Assembly (NCBI RefSeq): GCF_963931295.1
Contig: NZ_OZ007001.1
Span: forward strand, 682,001-746,000
Direction of reading: 5' to 3'
From: an uncultured Mailhella sp.
Lineage (GTDB): Bacteria; Desulfobacterota; Desulfovibrionia; Desulfovibrionales; Desulfovibrionaceae
Length of the DNA: 64,000 bases
The position numbers and the translations under genes were made by a program. Under the pieces are notes generated by a model. The model was not told the DNA's origin. It saw only the letters and a program-made list of their open reading frames with translations, and searched no databases. The first letter of the stretch is position 1, and each line of letters opens with the position of its first letter. This document shows positions 35,622 through 44,942 of the stretch, one piece after another.

Positions 35622-36957
35622 CAGCCGGTTGCAGACCGTTCTTTCCGTACTGCTCTCCCTCGTCATCGCCACGGGGCTGTGGTATCTCGTCGTCGGTCGC
35701 GATCACGTGGAAACGCAGGTCGAACTGCGCGTGGAATACCGCGGCCTGCCCGACGGACTCATCATCCGCGAGGGCATGGTCAATCACATTTCCGTGCGCC
35801 TGCGCGGTTCCGCCGAACTTCTGCGCAATCTGCATTCGCGCGACCTCGTCTATACCGTGGATCTTTCCGGCGTGCAGCGCGGCGCCACCGCCCTGCCCCT
35901 GGCCGTGGATTCCATGCCCGACTTCAAGGCCTTTGAAATACTCGAAATCATGCCGAGCAGACTCGTGCTTGAGGCCGACGCCCTCACCGAACGCGTAGTG
36001 CCGCTCGAAAACAAGATGCTGCCCCTGCCGGCGGATTCGCCCTACCTTATTTCCCACGCCATTCTTGAGCCGTCCTTCGTCACGGTGAAGGGCCCGGAAA
36101 CTCAGGTCAACTCCCTCGACCGGCTCATCGTGGTGTACGATCCCACCAAGAACGCCAGCGAAGGCCCCCATGAGGCCAACGTGGCCATCGTGGCCCCGCC
36201 GCAGGTGGAAATCACCCCGCCCGTGACCACACTGCGCTACTCGCTCGACCTCAAGACCCAGAACGTCACCCTCTCGCGGGAAATCCAGCTCGACAACGAC
36301 GACGAAGGCTACAGCGTGCGTCCCGATCAGGCCAGCGTGGAAATCTCCGTGCCCGAAGCCCTCGTGGAAGACCGCGACTACCTCGACGCCGTGCGCGTCA
36401 TCGTGCGCCAGCCCGCCGACTTCACTCCCGGCGACAGCGCGGAAGTCACCCCCATAGTCATGCTTCCCTCGGGCGCGGGCCTCATTTCCATCGAACCGCC
36501 CACCGTCATGCTCTTCAGCCGCACCGACATCGGCGCGGAAAGCCACAACTGGGCCCCGGCCGAAAGCATATTCACCCTGCCGACCAACACCTTCGGCATG
36601 AAACTGCCCGATCAGCGGGTGTCCGGAAACTTTTCGCTGAGCGACGTCGTGCTGCCTTCGGCCTCCATGCCTCAGCCCAACGACCTCAAAGTGCCGCCCG
36701 CCCTCTCCGGCGACGACAAGCCCGCCGATCAGCCCCCCGCGTCCGGAACAGACTCCGCTCCCGCCAAGGTGACCGTGCCCGCCAAGGTCGCCGCTCCGGC
36801 AAGCATCGCCGTACCGGCAAAAGTCGCTCCGACAAAAGTCGCCGCGCCCGCCGCTTCCGCCTCCACGGCCGGAACCGCGAACGCCGCGACCTCCGTCAGC
36901 GTCGGCGGCCACGGCGGAACAACTGCTCCCAAAGCACCCATCGAAACACAGGATTAG
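35605..36957 (+). CDS. cdaR: YbbR-domain protein, CdaA regulator
   Basis: 450 residues: one N-terminal membrane anchor ([20 protein letters not shown]), then an estimated three to four YbbR repeats with the pattern [14 protein letters not shown]...VRLRGS on the outer side. The last ~90 residues are a low-complexity Pro/Ala/Lys/Val tail built on AKVAAP-like units, which may span cell wall or bind it. CdaR proteins modulate CdaA and c-di-AMP output. The start overlaps cdaA and the stop is 2 bases before glmM. Confidence 0.88.
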   Translation: MSSINNSRLQTVLSVLLSLVIATGLWYLVVGRDHVETQVELRVEYRGLPDGLIIREGMVNHISVRLRGSAELLRNLHSRDLVYTVDLSGVQRGATALPLAVDSMPDFKAFEILEIMPSRLVLEADALTERVVPLENKMLPLPADSPYLISHAILEPSFVTVKGPETQVNSLDRLIVVYDPTKNASEGPHEANVAIVAPPQVEITPPVTTLRYSLDLKTQNVTLSREIQLDNDDEGYSVRPDQASVEISVPEALVEDRDYLDAVRVIVRQPADFTPGDSAEVTPIVMLPSGAGLISIEPPTVMLFSRTDIGAESHNWAPAESIFTLPTNTFGMKLPDQRVSGNFSLSDVVLPSASMPQPNDLKVPPALSGDDKPADQPPASGTDSAPAKVTVPAKVAAPASIAVPAKVAPTKVAAPAASASTAGTANAATSVSVGGHGGTTAPKAPIETQD

Positions 36958-36959
36958 CC

Positions 36960-38312
36960 ATGTCTGAACGTCTTTTTGGCACCGACGGCCTGCGCGGCCG
37001 GGTCAACACCTATCCTCTCACGGCCGAAATGGCCCTGCGCCTCGGCCTCGCCGCCGGCACCGTGTTCCGCTCCGACGAATGCCGCCGCAAGGTCATCATC
37101 GGCAAGGACACCCGTCTCTCCGGCTACATGTTTGAATCCGCGCTCACCGCGGGCCTGTGCGCCTCCGGCATGGACGTGTATCAGGTGGGCCCCCTGCCCA
37201 CTCCCGCCATCGCCTTCCTCACCCGCAACATGCGCGCCGACTTCGGCGTGGTCATTTCCGCCTCGCACAATCCCTATCACGACAACGGCATCAAGTTCTT
37301 CGACCGCGAAGGCTTCAAGCTTCCCGACGAGGTCGAAGACAAGATGTCCGAGCTCATCCTCGACAAGGACTACGAATGGGACTACCCCGCCTCCAACAAG
37401 GTGGGCCGCGCCTACCGCATCGTGGACGCCTCGGGCCGCTACATCGTGTATCTCAAGAGCAGCTTTCCCCAGCAGCTCACCCTCGACGGCCTGCGCGTGG
37501 TCATCGACTGCGCCAACGGCGCCAACTACAAGGTCGCACCCCTCGCCCTTGAGGAACTCGGCGCCGAAGTCTTCCGCCTCGGCACCTCGCCCGACGGTTT
37601 GAACATCAACTATCAGTGCGGCTCGCTCCATCCCGAAAACCTTCAGGCCAAGGTGCGCGAAGTGCGCGCCGACGTCGGTCTCGCCCTCGACGGCGACGCC
37701 GACCGCCTCCTCGTGGTCGATGAAAAGGGACGTCTGCTCGACGGCGATCAGATCATGGCCATCTGCGCCGACGACCTCATGAAAAAGGGCAAGCTCAACA
37801 AGAACATTCTCGTGGGCACTGTCATGAGCAACATGGCCCTCGAAGTGTTCATGAAGGAACGCGGCGGCCAGCTCCTGCGCACCAAGGTGGGCGACCGCTA
37901 CGTCATCGAAGCCATGCGTCAGCACAACGCCATGCTCGGCGGCGAACAGTCGGGACACCTCATTTTCCGCGAATACGGCACCACCGGCGACGGTCTGCTC
38001 GCCGCTCTCCAGATTCTGCGCATCATGCGCGAAACCGGACGTCCCCTCTCCGAACTGGCCGACCGTCTCAAGCTCTATCCGCAAAAGCTCATCAACGTGA
38101 GCATTTCCCGCAAGATTCCCTTTGAAAAGTGCGAAAAGCTCATGGCCGCCCAGAAGGACATCGAAGAAAAGCTCGGCACTCACGGCCGCGTGCTGCTGCG
38201 CTACTCCGGCACCGAAAACCTCTGCCGCGTCATGGTGGAAGGCGAAGACGAAGACTTCGTGCGTCGCGCCGTCCGCCGTCTGGCCGACGTGGCTTCCGAA
38301 GAACTCCGCTGA
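36960..38312 (+). CDS. glmM: Phosphoglucosamine mutase
   Basis: 450 residues, full length. [18 protein letters not shown] carries the phosphorylated serine (near 100), the metal loop is DGDADR (near 244) and the phosphate-binding tail is [15 protein letters not shown]. It converts glucosamine-6-phosphate to glucosamine-1-phosphate for peptidoglycan and LPS. In other bacteria GlmM binds and inhibits CdaA, which fits the gene order. A strong terminator follows at 38320-38354. Confidence 0.97.
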   Translation: MSERLFGTDGLRGRVNTYPLTAEMALRLGLAAGTVFRSDECRRKVIIGKDTRLSGYMFESALTAGLCASGMDVYQVGPLPTPAIAFLTRNMRADFGVVISASHNPYHDNGIKFFDREGFKLPDEVEDKMSELILDKDYEWDYPASNKVGRAYRIVDASGRYIVYLKSSFPQQLTLDGLRVVIDCANGANYKVAPLALEELGAEVFRLGTSPDGLNINYQCGSLHPENLQAKVREVRADVGLALDGDADRLLVVDEKGRLLDGDQIMAICADDLMKKGKLNKNILVGTVMSNMALEVFMKERGGQLLRTKVGDRYVIEAMRQHNAMLGGEQSGHLIFREYGTTGDGLLAALQILRIMRETGRPLSELADRLKLYPQKLINVSISRKIPFEKCEKLMAAQKDIEEKLGTHGRVLLRYSGTENLCRVMVEGEDEDFVRRAVRRLADVASEELR

Positions 38313-38319
38313 AACCTGT

Positions 38320-38354
38320 CGCGGCACGGAATTACCGCTCCGTGCCGCGTTTTT
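38320..38354 (+). terminator. Terminator after glmM
   Basis: Perfect 11-bp stem CGCGGCACGGA/TCCGTGCCGCG with an 8-base loop and T5. It separates the ftsH-glmM operon from rpoN. Confidence 0.92.
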
Positions 38355-38395
38355 GTCGACCGTGCCTCCCCTTTCAACCGTCACCAGGAGAAATT

Positions 38396-39838
38396 ATGGC
38401 CTTTGAAATCAAACAGCAGTTCAAACTGAGCCAGCAGCTCCACATGACGCCCATGCTCAAGCAGGCCATTTCCCTGCTTCTGTTCTCCCGTCAGGAACTG
38501 GTGGAAGCGGTGCAGCGGGAACTGCTGGAAAATCCCTTCCTTGAGGAGCGCGAAACCGACAACGCCGCCTCCTCCGCTCCCGACGCCGCGGCCGATTCCC
38601 GCAAAAGCGCCGAACAGGACAGCCCCTGGCCTCAGGAAGAAGTGGCCCGCAGCGCCGAATGGGAAGAATATCTCGGCGAATTTTCCAGTCAGTCGCGCGT
38701 GGCTCAGCAGGAATTCGAGGCCGCCGAAGAGGACGGCAATCCCCTCGAAGCCTGCCACTCCGCCGAACCCAACCTCGAAGCCCATCTCATGGGACAGCTT
38801 CTGCTCTCCCCCCTCACCGAAAAACAGAAGTCCATCGGCGAGTGCATCATCGGCAACCTCGACGAAACCGGCTACCTCACCGCCACCGACGAAGAAATCG
38901 CCTCCCTCGCCGGCGCGGATCCCTCCGAAGTGCCGCCCGTGCTCTCCGCCATCCAGAATTTCGATCCCGTCGGCGTGGCCGCGCGTTCCCTTTCCGAATG
39001 TCTGCTCATCCAGCTGCACGCCCGACGCGACGATCGTGACCCCATCCTCGTCGATCTCGTTCAAAATCACCTCGAAGACCTTGAAAAACAGCGCTATAAG
39101 CCGCTGTTGCGCCATTTTCACATCGACCTCGACACCCTCAAGGAATACATAGGCATCATCCAGAGCCTGGAACCCCGCCCCGGCGGCAGCCTCGGCAGCA
39201 GCACGCCCTGCTACGTCAGCCCCGACATCTTCGTGCGCAAGGTGAACGGAGAATTCGTCATCCTCATGAACGACGAAGACCTGCCCCACCTCCAGCTTTC
39301 CCCCCTCTCCGAAGAGCTCGCCGAGAAAAACCGCTCCAGCGAGGAAAAGGACTACATGAACGACCGACTGCGCTCGGCCGTGTGGATCATCCGCAGCCTC
39401 GAAGAGCGGCAGCGCACCCTCTATCAGGTGATGGAAAGCATCGTGAAGCATCAGCACGACTTCTTTGAATACGGCGTGTACAAGCTCAAGCCTCTGGTGC
39501 TCAAGGACATCGCCGAAGACATCGGCCGCAGCGAATCCAGCATAAGCCGCATCACCACCAACAAGTATGTGGGCACCCCCCACGGCATCTTCGAGCTCAA
39601 ATACTTTTTCAACAGCGCCCTCTCCTCCAGCGACGGCAGTCAGGTGGGCTCCGAAAGCGTCAAGGCCCGCATCCGCGCCCTCATCGACGGCGAAGACCAG
39701 TCCCATCCCCTGTCCGATGAAGACATCAGCTCCCGCCTCAACGAGGGCCTCGGCGTCAAAATCGCCCGCCGCACCGTGGCCAAGTACCGCGAAGAACTCG
39801 GCATTCCGTCATCGTCGCGCAGAAAGAAGCATCTGTAA
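38396..39838 (+). CDS. rpoN: RNA polymerase sigma-54 factor
   Basis: 480 residues with all three sigma-54 regions: the Gln/Leu-rich region I at the start (QQFKLSQQLHMTPMLKQAI), an acidic linker, the core-binding region, the HTH and the C-terminal RpoN box ARRTVAKYRE (about 460-470). It reads -24/-12 promoters such as the one at 6135-6150 and needs an activator of the RtcR type. ATG 38396 follows CAGGAGAAA; the longer open frame upstream runs through the glmM gene and terminator and is rejected. Confidence 0.97.
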   Translation: MAFEIKQQFKLSQQLHMTPMLKQAISLLLFSRQELVEAVQRELLENPFLEERETDNAASSAPDAAADSRKSAEQDSPWPQEEVARSAEWEEYLGEFSSQSRVAQQEFEAAEEDGNPLEACHSAEPNLEAHLMGQLLLSPLTEKQKSIGECIIGNLDETGYLTATDEEIASLAGADPSEVPPVLSAIQNFDPVGVAARSLSECLLIQLHARRDDRDPILVDLVQNHLEDLEKQRYKPLLRHFHIDLDTLKEYIGIIQSLEPRPGGSLGSSTPCYVSPDIFVRKVNGEFVILMNDEDLPHLQLSPLSEELAEKNRSSEEKDYMNDRLRSAVWIIRSLEERQRTLYQVMESIVKHQHDFFEYGVYKLKPLVLKDIAEDIGRSESSISRITTNKYVGTPHGIFELKYFFNSALSSSDGSQVGSESVKARIRALIDGEDQSHPLSDEDISSRLNEGLGVKIARRTVAKYREELGIPSSSRRKKHL

Positions 39839-39969
39839 AAGTCGCCCGCGAACGTCACCAGCGTCGCCCCATCCCGTCCGGTGCGGAACAATCGCGGCAC
39901 GATTTCCGTTTTCAACTTTCGCCCTCCAGGGGCCGTCGCTTCTACGGCTCAAAAAGGCAGAAGGCATGG

Positions 39970-40007
39970 CGCGCCCCGTGTTTCCGACACGAGGGCGCGT
40001 TTTTTTT
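39970..40007 (+). terminator. Terminator after rpoN
   Basis: Stem CGCGCCC/GGGCGCG extended by GTGT/ACAC and followed by T8. The intergenic stretch 39839-40231 holds this and the promoter at 40131-40159; nothing else is clear. Confidence 0.85.
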
Positions 40008-40130
40008 CACGCTTCCGGCAGCACTTGGCGCACGCAGAGCCGCGAAACATGAAAACGCCCCTTTCTCTGATTCACGGCCGCTTTTTGCCTCTTGCCGACA
40101 CGAAAAAACTCTCGTTGCGCCCAGGGGCCC

Positions 40131-40159
40131 TTGAACCTGCAAGTCCCAGGTGCTAGCAT
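40131..40159 (+). promoter_or_regulatory. Probable promoter of the DUF262 gene pair
   Basis: TTGAAC (40131-40136), 17-base spacer, TAGCAT (40154-40159), about 70 bases before the first start codon. Confidence 0.5.
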
Positions 40160-40231
40160 CGTTCAAAAATTCCGTCCCTTCCTCCTTTCCGCAAATCGTA
40201 ATCTTGCCCGCCCGCCTCTGGGAACGTACAC

Positions 40232-40681
40232 ATGGATGACGCCGTCCTTTCCCTGGAAGAAGCCCTGAAAAACAAAACCTTCCTCGTCAAAAGCTATCAG
40301 CGCGGCTACCGCTGGACGGACACGCATGTGGACGCGCTTTTACAGGACATTGCGGACTTTGCCAAAAGCGGCAAAGAACACGAGTCCTATTTTCTGCAGC
40401 CCGTCATCGTCAAAAGCCTGAAACAAAAAGACGGTTCCGAGAGCTGGGAGCTCATCGACGGTCAGCAGAGGCTCACCACCATTTTTCTCATGGACGCCGT
40501 CCTTTGCCGCGCCCTGAACAGGAGCAGCGCCTTTCCTTCAGGATACGCTACGAAAACCGGGAAAAAAGCGGTGAATTTCTGCGTCGTCTTGCCCGGGAAC
40601 CAGAGTGGGCGGAAAGTGCGGAGGGGCAGAAGGAATCTGGAAAAAATCCCGACTTCCATTACATGGCCCGGGCATGCCTGA
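40232..40681 (+). pseudogene. DUF262 protein, N-terminal piece before a frameshift
   Basis: The first ~90 residues are a good DUF262 start: KSYQRGYRWT and LIDGQQRLTTIFLMDAV, the ParB/sulfiredoxin-like nucleotide-binding motifs of GmrSD-type proteins. After about position 40500 this frame turns into unrelated sequence while the -1 frame picks up typical continuation (RLSFRIRYENREKSGEFL). The two parts look like one gene with a single-base loss near 40495-40515. The result would be a truncated 149-residue protein unless ribosomes shift frame. Sequencing error is the other explanation. Confidence 0.75.
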
Positions 40682-42081
40682 GCGTGACGGCGTTCTTCCG
40701 CGAACACGCGCCCGGCGAAGCGCTGTACGAAGCGTTTTCCCGGCGCGTACGCGTGCTCTGGTACGACGTGACGGGAGAGGAAGGAAGCACGGAGCAGCGC
40801 TTCGCCCGCCTGAACATGGGCCGCATTCCCCTGACCGGCGCGGAACTCTGCCGGGCGCTTCTCATCAGTCGCGCGGGGCGAGAGGACGGGCATCCGGGAG
40901 CCGACAAACCTCATGCGTCCGGACTTTTTGCCGGCAGGTCTCAAATTCTGCTCGGCAGTCTTTGGGACGACATGGAACGCTCGCTGCACGAACCGTCGTT
41001 CCGGGACTTTCTCGGCCTCGACGGCGACGATTCCGGCGCTCCCCGCATGGGCTTTCTTTTGGATATCGTCACCGGGCGGCCGCACGGCGATCCCGACGAT
41101 CAGTTTTCCTTCCGGCGCATGAGCGAGAGACTGAAACAGGGAGAGCGCGCCCGCAGCGTATGGCACGACGTGGTGCTGAGCTGGCAGCTTCTGCGCTTCT
41201 GGCATGAAGACAACGACCTCTATCACTGGACGGGCTGCCTCATCAGTAAAGCGGTCAGGCACGGCAGCGCCGTCCCCTGTCTGCAACACCTGCTTGCCCT
41301 GGCGCGGGAAAACAGAAAGTCGATCTTCCGCAAAAAGCTGCTGGAAGAAATACGGACGGTCATGTTCGGCGGCAACGCCCTGCCCGATCTGCACGCGCTG
41401 CGCTACGACAGTGATTACGACCTCATTCGACGGCTGCTCTTTCTCTTCAACGTCGAACTCTCGCGCGAAAAGGGCCGCCGCTTCCCCTTCGGAGAGCATC
41501 GACGGCAGAGCTGGAGTCTGGAACACATTCAGGCGCAGAACGTCGAGAGCCTGACGAATGTACGCGATCAGACCAACTGGGTGAGGGATCACCTCGACGA
41601 GCTGCGTCAGATGTCTCCAGACGCGCTGACGAAAGAAGAAAAGCACATGAGCGACGACGAATTCCAGGAGAAAAAAAGCGCGCTTGCGGCATCCTGTTCG
41701 GCCTTTCTGAAAAAAGACGACGAAAAGAAAAACATGGAGGACTTCGATGCGCTGTACAACGCCGTTATGCAGTTCCTGCGCCGCGTTTCGGGAGACAGCG
41801 ACGAGCGAACGCACACGCTGGGGAATCTCGCCCTTCTGGACGGCGGAAGCAATTCCCGCCTGAACAACGCCATTTTCGCCGTCAAAAGGACAAGGCTGCT
41901 CAACATGATGCGGCAGGGAATCTATGTGCCTCCCGGCACCGTCGCCGTGTTCCTGCGCGCCTTCACGCAGGAACATTCCGTCTCTCCCTGCTGGACCGTC
42001 CGGGACATGGACGACTATGAACGGGAAATAGAGAAAACTCTCAGCGCCTTCTGCGAGTCTCAGGGAGGAATTCCGTCATGA
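40504..42081 (+). CDS. DUF262/DUF1524 HNH protein, main part after the frameshift
   Basis: Up to 525 residues in the -1 frame relative to the preceding piece. It contains the rest of the DUF262 fold and a DUF1524-type HNH region with WSLEHIQAQN (first His of the nuclease motif) and further down a GNLALLDGGSNSRLNNAIF segment corresponding to the GNL..L...N..N motif of that family. Proteins of this type (GmrSD-like) are NTP-dependent nucleases used against modified or foreign DNA. A TTG at 40504 could start it but has no ribosome site, so it probably depends on the upstream half. It overlaps the next gene by 4 bases (ATGA). Confidence 0.75.
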   Translation: MPRPEQEQRLSFRIRYENREKSGEFLRRLAREPEWAESAEGQKESGKNPDFHYMARACLSVTAFFREHAPGEALYEAFSRRVRVLWYDVTGEEGSTEQRFARLNMGRIPLTGAELCRALLISRAGREDGHPGADKPHASGLFAGRSQILLGSLWDDMERSLHEPSFRDFLGLDGDDSGAPRMGFLLDIVTGRPHGDPDDQFSFRRMSERLKQGERARSVWHDVVLSWQLLRFWHEDNDLYHWTGCLISKAVRHGSAVPCLQHLLALARENRKSIFRKKLLEEIRTVMFGGNALPDLHALRYDSDYDLIRRLLFLFNVELSREKGRRFPFGEHRRQSWSLEHIQAQNVESLTNVRDQTNWVRDHLDELRQMSPDALTKEEKHMSDDEFQEKKSALAASCSAFLKKDDEKKNMEDFDALYNAVMQFLRRVSGDSDERTHTLGNLALLDGGSNSRLNNAIFAVKRTRLLNMMRQGIYVPPGTVAVFLRAFTQEHSVSPCWTVRDMDDYEREIEKTLSAFCESQGGIPS

Positions 42082-43679
42082 ACGGCATGACTTTTCACCA
42101 GCTGCTTCAAGATCATGACATCGTCATTCCCGTCATTCAGCGCGACTATGCCCAAGGCAGGAGCGATGAGCGCCGCGTTCGGGAGGGCTTCGTGGCGGAG
42201 CTGAAAGAGGCGCTGACCGAAAACAAGAGGCTCATGCTCGACTTCATTTACGGAGAAGTGGAAGACGGCGTTTTTCTGCCCTTCGACGGGCAGCAGCGCC
42301 TGACCACGCTGTTTCTGCTGCACTGGTACGCCGCGGCCCGGGAAGAGTCACGCGACTCGCGGCGCGACGAGCTCAGCGCGCTGCTCCGACGCTTCCGGTA
42401 CGAGGTGCGGGAAAGCTCGCAGAACTTCTGCCGGGAACTGGCAGAACACGCCGACATTTTCCGGCAAAACGGATCCGGAAAGCCGTCTTTTCTCATCACG
42501 GATGCATGCTGGTTCAGCCCGGCATGGAATCACGACGCCACCGTCGCGGGCATGCTGACCATGCTCGACGCCATTCATGTGAGCTTTTCTGACGTGCCTT
42601 GTCTTATGGAGCGTCTCGAGGCGGAAGACTGCCCCATCCGCTTTCATTTTGCACGTCTGAGCAAGCTCGGCAACAGCGCCGACGACATTTTCATCACGAT
42701 GAACGCCCGGGGAAAACAGCTCACGGAATGGGAACACTTCAAGGCGCAGTTTCTGCCGTGGCTCAGGGAAGCATACCCGGACCGCGCCGACGACATCGCC
42801 CGCAAGCTGGACAACGACTGGCTCGACGTGTTCTGGAGCGGCTTTCCCGCCCGGAATAACGACGAACATCCGGCAGAGGCCGCCGACAAGCGCATGGCCC
42901 GCTTTTTCGACTTTGTCGCGCGCATGCTCCTGCCCGGCCCGGAAATCACAAAAGGCGACCTGTTCTCCCGTGTGAGCGCCGCCCTTTCCCCGGGCAGACA
43001 AAGACTCTGCGCGGCATGCGACAATCTCGAACTTGTGGTGCGGATGCTGGATACGCTGCACGAGCTCATTCTCCCGAAAGGGAAAGGCATCGCTCCTTTC
43101 TTTGTCGAGCTCTTTTCCGGCGCTTCCGGCGACGCGCTGCCCGTTCCGGGAAAAATTTCCCTGTTCAATCACGGCACTGCCGACACGAATCTGCTCCGCC
43201 TCTGCTGCGAAGGGACGCTCTCTTCTTCCGACGAGCTCATGCTTTTCGGTCGCCTCATGGCCGCCGCCCTGCACATCCCCCCGGACAAGGAAAAAAGACG
43301 GCTGCGCATTCTGCGCAATCTGCTGGAATATCCTTTTCAGGACGACGGCGAGAACCCTCGTCTCCGACGGCTCCTTGCCCTGCATGATCTTCTCGCCTGC
43401 GAAACCGTGAGAGACGAAAACGGATTCAACCCCTGGCAGGTACAGGAAGAGAAGGCAAAGCTTGCCCTCCGGCAAGCCCACGAAGACGACGCCGCGCTTC
43501 AGGACGCGCTGGACTATCTGGAGGATCATCCAGAATCGCCGTGTTTTCCCGCGCAGAGCAGGAAGAGAACGCCCCCCTTGTGTTTGAGAGGGAAAGCGTC
43601 GTGCGGGGGGCGCATTTTCTTCGTCTGGCCTTCGGGAGTCGGCGCATTTCCTACGATATGCTGCTGCGCTGTCTGCTGA
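42078..43679 (+). pseudogene. Second DUF262 protein, main part, frameshifted near its end
   Basis: About 490 good residues beginning with DIVIPVIQRDYAQGR and FDGQQRLTTLFLLHW, the DUF262 nucleotide-binding motifs, and LGNSADDIFITMNARGKQLTEWEHFK, another family hallmark. No HNH motif is seen in this part. From about 43515 (EDHPE) the frame becomes low-quality Arg/Pro/Cys sequence, whereas the -1 frame continues as a protein (next entry). Together they would make one protein of about 800 residues. Coupled to the first DUF262 gene by a 4-base overlap. Confidence 0.75.
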
Positions 43680-44476
43680 GCTTCGGCGAATACGAGCCTC
43701 CCCGGAGCGACTTCAGACCGGGATGCGACGGGAGCCTCCTGAACCTGCGGCAGTTTCTCTGCCCCTCTCCGGAGTCCCCTGCGGGAAAGGAACATTTCCT
43801 GCTGCTGCAACGCGCCCTGGAGAGCCTGAGCCAAGAAGGCCGGAACGCGGCCACGACGGAAGAGCTGGAGAACCTCCTTTCCCATGCTGCAAAACGCTGG
43901 CTGAACGATCGCGAAGAGCGGCACGAACTGACCTGGCGCTGGTACTTTGCCAGATACGCTGCCATGCGCCCGGACTTCTGCGCCGCCGAACTGCCCAGGA
44001 GCGAGCAGGGAAAATATGCCTACGTCCGGGGCGTGAATCCGTACAAGACCTTTGAATGGATGCAGCTGGAGAAAAAGACGTGCGGAGGCAGGCACTGGAA
44101 TCCCTTTCTCCGCACCGTGTGCGTCCGGGCGTGGGAGGAAGGAGCGGCAGAGCCGGTATGGGACGAAACGGCCTCGCCGTGCAGGCTTCTTCTGCCCGGC
44201 GGCCTCTGCCTGACCATGAACGAATGCGCCTGGATTCTGTCCCCTGCCGACGACGGTAAAAAGACTTCGGCCGAAGATGGACGGGCGATTCTTGAACGCC
44301 TGTGCGCCCTGCATTCCGAGCTCGACAAGGAAGGGTATCTTCCCGTGCCCGGCAAGGATTCCGAGGAAGGCGTGGACTATCGCCGCATTCAGGGACATCA
44401 GTCCCGAAGGTACGACACCACGGACCGGATAGCGCTCATTCTTCCCGTGGTGAAGGCCCTCTCCGACATGGAATGA
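43541..44476 (+). CDS. C-terminal part of the second DUF262 protein, after a frameshift
   Basis: 311 residues from a GTG at 43541, in the -1 frame of the preceding gene. The start reads VFSRAEQEEN; just before it the same frame gives RIA, so the join DHP/RIAVF is natural for the large DUF262 family. The body has no nuclease or other motif that I recognise. No ribosome site precedes 43541, so independent translation is doubtful. It ends with PVVKALSDME before a very long palindrome. Confidence 0.65.
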   Translation: MFSRAEQEENAPLVFERESVVRGAHFLRLAFGSRRISYDMLLRCLLSFGEYEPPRSDFRPGCDGSLLNLRQFLCPSPESPAGKEHFLLLQRALESLSQEGRNAATTEELENLLSHAAKRWLNDREERHELTWRWYFARYAAMRPDFCAAELPRSEQGKYAYVRGVNPYKTFEWMQLEKKTCGGRHWNPFLRTVCVRAWEEGAAEPVWDETASPCRLLLPGGLCLTMNECAWILSPADDGKKTSAEDGRAILERLCALHSELDKEGYLPVPGKDSEEGVDYRRIQGHQSRRYDTTDRIALILPVVKALSDME

Positions 44477-44586
44477 TGTTTCCCGCGCGCATTTTCGGAA
44501 AACGCCGCAGCGCGCGGGCAGAGCCGCCCCAAAAACAACGGAGCCCCGCCCCCCAATTAAAAAGTTTTGGAGATGGGGATGGGGGC

Positions 44587-44636
44587 GCGGGGGAAGGGGA
44601 AGGCCCTTTTTCAAAAGGGCCTTCCCCTTCCCCCGC
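44587..44636. repeat. Perfect 24-bp-stem palindrome
   Basis: Left arm 44587-44610 and right arm 44613-44636 are perfectly complementary with a 2-base loop. The arms consist of GGGGAA and GGCCCTTTT blocks. It lies between the DUF262 genes and livJ and may act as a bidirectional transcript end. The rest of 44477-44860 is AT-rich without a gene. Confidence 0.8.
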
Positions 44637-44863
44637 ATGCTCTCTTTCTCCCCCTCGTTCCCCACAACGGAAAAAGGCACAAATATTTTCCACATTTTTG
44701 CGCTTTTGTAAACACAAAATTGGCAAAAGCTCTTTTTCTTTTACAGAAGAGAAGAAAAATCATTTTTGTCGACGCAGCTACAACTTATTGTATTCAATTG
44801 ATATACCTTTTAAAAACACTGTATTTACCCTGCATTTCGCGGCATTTTCCCATCGCTTCATGA

Positions 44864-44892
44864 TTGCACACAATCGTAAGATTCTATAAGAT
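44864..44892 (+). promoter_or_regulatory. Probable liv promoter
   Basis: TTGCAC (44864-44869), 17-base spacer, TAAGAT (44887-44892); the message would start near 44899, about 44 bases before livJ. Confidence 0.6.
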
Positions 44893-44942
44893 TCCCTCCA
44901 TATCTCTTACACGAACCTGAGTTTCTTAATCGGAGGATCGTT

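Noticed and set aside
40482..40490. Programmed frameshift at T5 in the first DUF262 gene
   Set aside because: A slip here would give an unnatural stretch (SHGRRPL) before the family sequence resumes; a base loss further on fits better.
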